NCBI GenBank assembly: GCA_016903675.1
Contig: JADQBA010000088.1
Coordinates: 1 to 38,542, forward strand
Direction: 5' to 3'
Length of the DNA stretch: 38,542 nt
Source of the DNA: Stigonema ocellatum SAG 48.90 = DSM 106950
Lineage (GTDB): Bacteria > Cyanobacteriota > Cyanobacteriia > Cyanobacteriales > Nostocaceae
Each line of letters opens with the position of its first letter. Within the stretch, counting starts at the first letter, position 1. The notes under the pieces are model-generated. The model did not search any database. It was not told the origin of the DNA and saw nothing but the letters and a program-made list of their open reading frames with translations. This document shows, in pieces, positions 34,242 through 38,542 of the stretch. The translations under genes and the position numbers were made by a program.

Positions 34242-34302
34242 CCCTCTCCCAATAGGGAGAGGGAACAGAATTTAGCTCCCTTCTCCCAATGAGGGAGAAG
34301 GG
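34242..34302. repeat. Two perfect hairpins between NRPS 3 and the methyltransferase
   Basis: CCCTCTCCC-AATA-GGGAGAGGG (34242-34263) and CCCTTCTCCC-AATGA-GGGAGAAGGG (34278-34302) are perfect stems of 9 and 10 bp. They belong to the dispersed CCCTCTCCC repeats of cyanobacteria. They could attenuate transcription from the NRPS genes into the tailoring genes; no T-run follows. Confidence 0.88.
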
Positions 34303-34427
34303 TCGGGGATGAGGGCACACCAAAATCATTTTGCCATGAACTTGTGCAATTCTGTACTAAGTGCTAAGGTGCTTCCGAAAAATCTGGTGAGCCGAATAAA
34401 AACCAATATCAAAACGTGAGAGTAAAC

Positions 34428-35219
34428 ATGGATCAAACCGAATTTATCAGCAAATTTGACAGCTTAATTCTAAATTCTCCGACTAGAGATTACTACGGTC
34501 AAACAGAGTTTTTCAATGTAGGTTATTGGCATCCAGAAACTCAGAATCAGCAGGAAGCCTGTTTTAACCTCATGGAAAAGCTTTTAGCATTTATTCCAGA
34601 AAAGCAGGGAACTGGAACTATCCTCGATGTTGGGTGCGGGTTGGGAGCAACTACCAGTTATCTACTCAAGTATTACTCGCCTGCCGACGTTGTGGGCATT
34701 AATATTTCCGCTAAACAAATCGAAAAAAGTATAGTTAATGCACCAGGCTGCAAGTTCATTTGCATGGATGCTGTGCAGATGGAATTTGAGGATGATTTGT
34801 TTGATAATATCATCTGTGTTGAGGCGGCTTTCTACTTTGATACAAGGGAGAAGTTTCTTCTAGAGGCAATGCGAGTATTGAAGCCAGGAGGTAATCTTAT
34901 CCTCTCTGATGTGATATTTGACACTACAGAGTATTTCGGTGGTTTCGTTATTCCGGAAAATATTGTCAAAGATATTGAGGAGTATAAAAATCTTTACAAC
35001 CGGGCAGGATTCCAGCAGATAGAAGTTGTGGAAGCGACAGATGAGTGCTGGAAAACACACTACCGAGATCTAAAATCTTGGATTGAAGAGGAATTTCAAG
35101 GAGGAAAGATAGATGAACCGACTTATCAGGCAAATGTGGGTGCTATAGATGTTTTGCTAAACTTAAGTTCTTCATCTATAGGTTATTTGTTGGTTTCAGC
35201 AAAGAAGCCAGTAAACTGA
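34428..35219 (+). CDS. SAM-dependent methyltransferase, ApdE-like tailoring enzyme
   Basis: This 263-residue class I methyltransferase has motif I ILDVGCGLG (65-73), an acidic residue after strand 2, motif II around D114 and LKPGGNLIL at the usual motif III place. I chose ATG 34428, preceded by GAGAG at a good distance, over the in-frame GTG at 34416. It lies 240 bases after NRPS 3 on the same strand. The anabaenopeptilide cluster has, as I recall, a methyltransferase (apdE) and a reductase (apdF) in this same order, which supports a tailoring role. The N-methyl of Tyr is already explained by the domain in module 7, so this enzyme may O-methylate Tyr or act elsewhere. The substrate cannot be told from sequence. 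Confidence 0.83.
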   Translation: MDQTEFISKFDSLILNSPTRDYYGQTEFFNVGYWHPETQNQQEACFNLMEKLLAFIPEKQGTGTILDVGCGLGATTSYLLKYYSPADVVGINISAKQIEKSIVNAPGCKFICMDAVQMEFEDDLFDNIICVEAAFYFDTREKFLLEAMRVLKPGGNLILSDVIFDTTEYFGGFVIPENIVKDIEEYKNLYNRAGFQQIEVVEATDECWKTHYRDLKSWIEEEFQGGKIDEPTYQANVGAIDVLLNLSSSSIGYLLVSAKKPVN

Positions 35220-35278
35220 CATCGTGCAGCTTCGAGTGGAAGGGTTAGTGGCAATACAGTTCAGTTAAGCACCAGCCC

Positions 35279-35311
35279 AGAAACCGGGTTTCTTGAAGAA
35301 ACCCGGTTTCT
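35279..35311. repeat. 16-bp perfect inverted repeat
   Basis: AGAAACCGGGTTTCTT, one G, then its exact reverse complement. This is a widespread cyanobacterial palindromic repeat. It sits between the methyltransferase and SDR genes. Confidence 0.93.
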
Positions 35312-35353
35312 AAGACCTTATATCAAGTTCGTTTGAATAGTTATAATACCTTG

Positions 35354-35413
35354 CCCTCACCCCCATCCCCTCTCCCAAGCTGGGAGAGGGGTGCCCGATA
35401 GGGCGGGGTGAGG
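35354..35413. repeat. Nested inverted repeat upstream of the SDR gene
   Basis: CCCCTCTCCCA-AGC-TGGGAGAGGGG (35367-35391) forms an 11-bp stem, flanked by an outer CCTCACCCC / GGGGTGAGG pair (right arm 35405-35413). It ends just before an ATG at 35416 that is in frame with the SDR gene, which argues that this ATG is not the true start. Confidence 0.85.
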
Positions 35414-35457
35414 CGATGAATCAAGGTACTGTGATAGATATTTTAGGAGACAAAACA

Positions 35458-36192
35458 ATGTTTCAGTCGCTATCAGGCAAGAAAGTGGTAATTATTGGCG
35501 CAAGCGCAGGGATTGATCTGGCGGTTGCCAAGAAAACAGCAGAATTGGGGGCATCGGTGGTGATCAGCTGCTCAGGAAACAAATTGAATCAAGCAATGGA
35601 GTCGGTTTCTGGACAGATTGAAGCTCTAGCCGTTGACATTTTGAATGAGGATTCAGTCAATGCTCTATTTGAGCAGGTCGGAAAAGTTGATCATTTAATT
35701 GTAACATCTGTGGCAGAGCAAAAACTGCTGCGCTCACCAATAGCCGACATGGCAACAGAAACGGCTCAACGCGGGATGGAGAAATTCTGGGCAACGTTCT
35801 TTGCTGTCCGTGCATCGGTAAAAAATATAGCTCAGGACGGCTCCATTACCCTAACATCCAGTATCTCTATCTTCAAACCTTCAAAACTGGGTGGTATTTC
35901 AGTGCTGTCAGCCGCAAATGGTGCCGTTGCAGTGTTTGGGCGAACCCTGGCGGCAGAACTCGCACCGATTCGAGTCAACGTGATTGCGCCTGGAGTGGTT
36001 GTGGATACAGGTGTATGGAGCAATCAAAGCGAATCTGAGCGATCAGCACTGGAAAAGTGGGGGAGCGAAGCCTTACCTGTCCAACATCTTGGGCAAGCAG
36101 AAGAAGTGGCGCAAGCTGTGTTAAGTTTGATCACGAATACCTATCTCACAGGGGTTATTTTGCCTGTGGATGGTGGTTTAACCGTGATGTAA
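35458..36192 (+). CDS. Short-chain dehydrogenase/reductase-like protein lacking YxxxK, ApdF-like
   Basis: This 244-residue Rossmann-fold SDR protein has GASAGID at 14-20 (cofactor loop), TSS at 133-135 (active-site Ser region), and RVNVIAPG with a C-terminal PVDGG. The catalytic Tyr and Lys are missing: the YxxxK position reads LSAAN (150-154). This places it with atypical SDRs. The start at 35458 is chosen because AGGAG precedes it by eight bases; the in-frame ATG 42 bases upstream lies at the edge of a repeat. It follows the methyltransferase on the same strand, as apdF (called a ketoreductase) follows apdE in the anabaenopeptilide cluster. A link to Ahp formation is possible but untested; with this active site it may bind or isomerise rather than reduce. 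Confidence 0.82.
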   Translation: MFQSLSGKKVVIIGASAGIDLAVAKKTAELGASVVISCSGNKLNQAMESVSGQIEALAVDILNEDSVNALFEQVGKVDHLIVTSVAEQKLLRSPIADMATETAQRGMEKFWATFFAVRASVKNIAQDGSITLTSSISIFKPSKLGGISVLSAANGAVAVFGRTLAAELAPIRVNVIAPGVVVDTGVWSNQSESERSALEKWGSEALPVQHLGQAEEVAQAVLSLITNTYLTGVILPVDGGLTVM

Positions 36193-36209
36193 TTACAATG
36201 TAATCAAAT

Positions 36210-36530
36210 TATGAATTATGAATTATGAAAAATCAATTTTCTTCTTCATAAGAAAGTCGGCGTCAAAATGTATGTAACGAAATGTAAAATCAGCAAAGAA
36301 GCTCAAGAATGCATCGTTATAATGTTTTTACAAAACTCAACATACATTGATTTTATCGTGCCCACTTACTTAATTTATAGGAATCATATTTTATTTTTGA
36401 AGCCACAGGTAGGGTGGGCACTGCCCACCAGATCCAGGTTTTGGTGGGCAGTGCCCACCCTACTTAAGTTTGTTCACAAATGATTTAGGATTCCTATATT
36501 TGATTATATTTTCATAATTCATAATTCATA
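36210..36530. repeat. Long-range 20-bp inverted repeat bracketing a repeat island
   Basis: TATGAATTATGAATTATGAA at 36210-36229 is exactly matched by its reverse complement at 36511-36530, just before the exporter start. The island between the SDR and exporter genes (342 bases) holds no convincing gene. Confidence 0.9.
36376..36498. mobile_element. MITE-like element with TA-type ends and a large internal hairpin
   Basis: TATAGGAATC at 36376-36385 and its reverse complement at 36489-36498 bound 123 bases. Inside, 36409-36429 and 36443-36463 form a perfect 21-bp stem (GTAGGGTGGGCACTGCCCACC) with a 13-base loop. Ends flanked by TA suit an IS630/Tc1-type element, but the family is inferred from this alone. 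There is no transposase. Confidence 0.65.
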
Positions 36531-36534
36531 AAAT

Positions 36535-38542
36535 ATGCCAACCCAAGTTGTTCAAGCTCAACCCATAACAAATGCTTTTTCAGGTTTTACTCAATTTTGG
36601 GAAAATATAAAAGCGATCGCAGGTCCTTACTGGTATCCAACAAAGCCAGGTGAAAGAGCATTCTCAGACGTGATTCATGCATGGGGAATGCTGATTCTCC
36701 TGATATTATTAATAATTGCCCTTGTAGGGATGACTGCTTTTGATAGTTTCGTTAGTCGCTATTTGGTCGATACTCTTATTCAAGAAAAAGATTATTCTAA
36801 GTTCATTAAAACCTTATCAGTCAATATTGTTGCCCTTGTCGTGGTAACGCTTTTAGTAGGATTTACTAAATTTGTCAGAAAACAAATCGCTCTTGATTGG
36901 TACAAATGGCTAAATAATCGAACTTTAGATAAATATTTGAGCAATCGTGCTTATTATAAAATTAACTTTAAAGCCGATATTGATAACCCAGACCAGCGCT
37001 TATCCCAAGAAATTGAACCTATTACCAGTAGTGCTCTGAATTTTTCAGCTACTTTCCTAGAAAAAGTACTGGAAATGACGACTTTTTTAATAATTGTCTG
37101 GTCAATTTCCCAACAGATAGCTCTTGTTCTGCTTGTTTATACGATCATAGGTAATTTTATTGCCGTTTACTTAAATCAAGGATTGAATAAAATTAATCAA
37201 GAGGAACTTGTATTTAAAGCTGAGTACAATTATTCCTTGACTCATGTTCGGAATCACGCTGAATCGATAGCTTTTTTTCATGGAGAAAAACAAGAATCAA
37301 ATATAATTCAGCGCCGATTTAGTAATCTCTTGAAAAATACTAAACAAAAGATAATTTGGGAGAGGGGTACGGATATTTTTAGCAGAGGATATCAAGCTAT
37401 TATCCAAATATTCCCCTTTTTAGTACTCGCACCTTTATATATTAGAGAGGAAATTGATTTTGGACAACTTGGACAAGCCGCTTTAGCTTGTAATCTGTTT
37501 GCTAGTGCGCTGGGACAATTAATAAGTGAATTTGGGACTTCAGGACGATTTTCTAGCTACACTGAGCGTTTAGCTGAGTTTTCGGATGCGCTACAAGAAG
37601 TGACTAAACAACCCGAAAATGTGAGTACTATTAAAACAATAGAAGAAAACCATCTTGCTTTTGAGCATGTCACTTTGCAAACGCCCAACTATGAGCAGGT
37701 GATTGTCGAAGACTTGTCACTTTCTGTTCAACCAGGAGAAGGTTTATTGATTGTTGGTCCTAGTGGTCGAGGTAAAAGTTCTCTGTTGAGAGCGATCGCA
37801 GGTTTGTGGAATGCTGGGACTGGTCGTCTGGTGCGTCCTCCCCTAGAAGAAATCTTATTTTTGCCCCAACGTCCTTATATAATCTTAGGCACTTTGCGCG
37901 AACAGTTACTCTATCCTAATACCAATCGTCAAATGACCGACCTGGAACTCGAAGAAGTTTTGCAACAAGTTAACCTGCAAAATTTGCTTACCCGCGTCGA
38001 TGGCTTTGATACAGAAGTCCCTTGGGAAAATATATTATCGCTGGGAGAACAACAACGCCTTGCATTTGCACGACTGCTAGTTACTCATCCTAGTTTCACT
38101 ATATTAGATGAAGCAACCAGTGCCTTAGATTTGAAAAATGAAGGGAATTTATATCAACAATTGCAATTAACTCAAACAACTTTTATCAGTGTTGGACATC
38201 GAGAGAGTTTGTTTAATTATCATCAATGGGTTTTGGAACTATCACAAGATTCCAGTTGGCAACTTCTGACTGTGGAAGATTATCGCCATCAAAAAGTCCA
38301 AGAAAATCTTACTAATCCTCCCGAAAACCCGCAAATTCCAATAGTTCAAGAAAATCTTACTAATCCTCCCGAAAACCCTCAAATTACAATAGATATTTCA
38401 TCACAGAATCAATCCCTAAGTCAACCTGAAACCAGCACAATTTCAGGGCTTTCTCATAAGGAAATACAGATATTAACAGGCGCTTCCATTAGCACCATCA
38501 GAAGCAAAGCAAGCCTTGGCAAGTCCATTAAAGCTAAGGATG
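36535..38542 (+). CDS. ABC exporter, permease-ATPase fusion (5' 669 codons; ends at 175 across the cut)
   Basis: This half-transporter of the SbmA/BacA-like (ABC_membrane_2) type is open to the window end. Residues about 55-350 hold the membrane segments and include EYNYSLTHVRNHAESIAFFHGEKQE-type sequence. The ATPase has Walker A GPSGRGKSS (408-416), signature SLGEQQR (502-508), Walker B FTILDE (521-526) and an H-loop in SVGHRES. Through the 119-base overlap it continues to a stop at 175, giving 687 residues. Residues 588-619 are two copies of a 16-residue repeat (VQENLTNPPENPQI), followed by an HTH-like segment near 639-660; both are unusual in exporters. It follows the NRPS and tailoring genes on the same strand and probably exports the peptide. 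The ATG at 36535 lacks a clear ribosome-binding site. Confidence 0.93.
   Translation, partial: MPTQVVQAQPITNAFSGFTQFWENIKAIAGPYWYPTKPGERAFSDVIHAWGMLILLILLIIALVGMTAFDSFVSRYLVDTLIQEKDYSKFIKTLSVNIVALVVVTLLVGFTKFVRKQIALDWYKWLNNRTLDKYLSNRAYYKINFKADIDNPDQRLSQEIEPITSSALNFSATFLEKVLEMTTFLIIVWSISQQIALVLLVYTIIGNFIAVYLNQGLNKINQEELVFKAEYNYSLTHVRNHAESIAFFHGEKQESNIIQRRFSNLLKNTKQKIIWERGTDIFSRGYQAIIQIFPFLVLAPLYIREEIDFGQLGQAALACNLFASALGQLISEFGTSGRFSSYTERLAEFSDALQEVTKQPENVSTIKTIEENHLAFEHVTLQTPNYEQVIVEDLSLSVQPGEGLLIVGPSGRGKSSLLRAIAGLWNAGTGRLVRPPLEEILFLPQRPYIILGTLREQLLYPNTNRQMTDLELEEVLQQVNLQNLLTRVDGFDTEVPWENILSLGEQQRLAFARLLVTHPSFTILDEATSALDLKNEGNLYQQLQLTQTTFISVGHRESLFNYHQWVLELSQDSSWQLLTVEDYRHQKVQENLTNPPENPQIPIVQENLTNPPENPQITIDISSQNQSLSQPETSTISGLSHKEIQILTGASISTIRSKASLGKSIKAKD
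38296..38391 (+). repeat. 48-bp tandem duplication in the exporter tail
   Basis: Two copies of a 48-base unit (38296-38343 and 38344-38391) differ at four positions and encode VQENLTNPPENPQIPI and VQENLTNPPENPQITI. It is an in-frame expansion in a linker between ATPase and tail. Confidence 0.93.
38424..38542. repeat. Terminal direct repeat, right copy
   Basis: Identical to bases 1-119; see the left copy. It lies in the tail of the exporter gene. Confidence 0.97.

Noticed and set aside
36268..36483. Open frame of 71 codons before the exporter
   Set aside because: More than half of it is the repeat with the 21-bp hairpin; composition is not protein-like.
1..38542. CRISPR arrays, tRNA or rRNA genes, replication or partition genes
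   Set aside because: No regularly spaced repeats with unique spacers, no tRNA-like cloverleaf, and no replication initiator, ParA or relaxase motif was seen.

Overview
The window looks like DNA from a filamentous, heterocyst-type cyanobacterium (Nostoc/Anabaena-like). The evidence is the recurring HIP1 octamer GCGATCGC, AT-leaning codon use, many short palindromic and heptameric intergenic repeats of cyanobacterial type, and the genes themselves. Bases 1-119 are repeated exactly at 38424-38542. The transporter gene that runs off the right end continues in frame at base 2 and stops at 175. The simplest reading is a circular contig of 38,423 bp cut inside that gene. No replication, partition or mobilisation gene is visible, so plasmid status is unproven.

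Layout: (a) 1-175, 3' end of an ABC exporter gene. (b) 215-534, a truncated gene start and small repeats. (c) 535-4036, minus strand: an uncharacterised HExxH protein, then a ureohydrolase that resembles the Ni-dependent guanidine hydrolase GdmH, then HypA-like and HypB-like nickel chaperones (GhaA/GhaB type). (d) 4037-5693, repeats, a 113-bp MITE with clear target duplication, and one small Gly-rich membrane protein. (e) 5694-34187, three very large NRPS genes on the plus strand. (f) 34428-36192, a stand-alone methyltransferase and an SDR protein. (g) 36535 to the end, wrapping to 175: an ABC exporter.

The NRPS line reads: formyltransferase, truncated C, A(Pro)-T; C-A(Gln)-T; C-A(Thr)-T; then C-A(Thr)-T; C-A(Ahp-type code)-T; C-A(Phe)-T; C-A(Tyr)-N-MT-T; then TubC-type dock-C-A(Val)-T-TE. 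Ten-residue specificity codes were read by eye against GrsA: DVQFIAHVVK, DAWQFGLIDK, DFWNIGMVHK (twice), DVENAGVVTK, DAWTIAAVCK, DASTIAAVCK and DAFWLGGTFK. The order Thr-X-Ahp-Phe-NMeTyr-Val plus a TE is that of the Ahp-cyclodepsipeptides (cyanopeptolin / anabaenopeptilide / micropeptin serine-protease inhibitors). The predicted product is formyl-Pro-Gln attached to a six-residue ring (Thr-Thr-Ahp-Phe-NMeTyr-Val) closed by a Val-to-Thr ester. Thr in the position before Ahp should set protease preference. No halogenase gene is present.

Points of most interest: the terminal repeat and circular reading; the formyl-Pro-Gln side chain; near-identical duplicated Thr modules; the odd GGDSI carrier and divergent C domain between Thr and Ahp; an SDR gene that has lost the YxxxK pair; an exporter with a repeat-plus-HTH-like tail; and intergenic-type repeats inserted into the same loop of four A domains.
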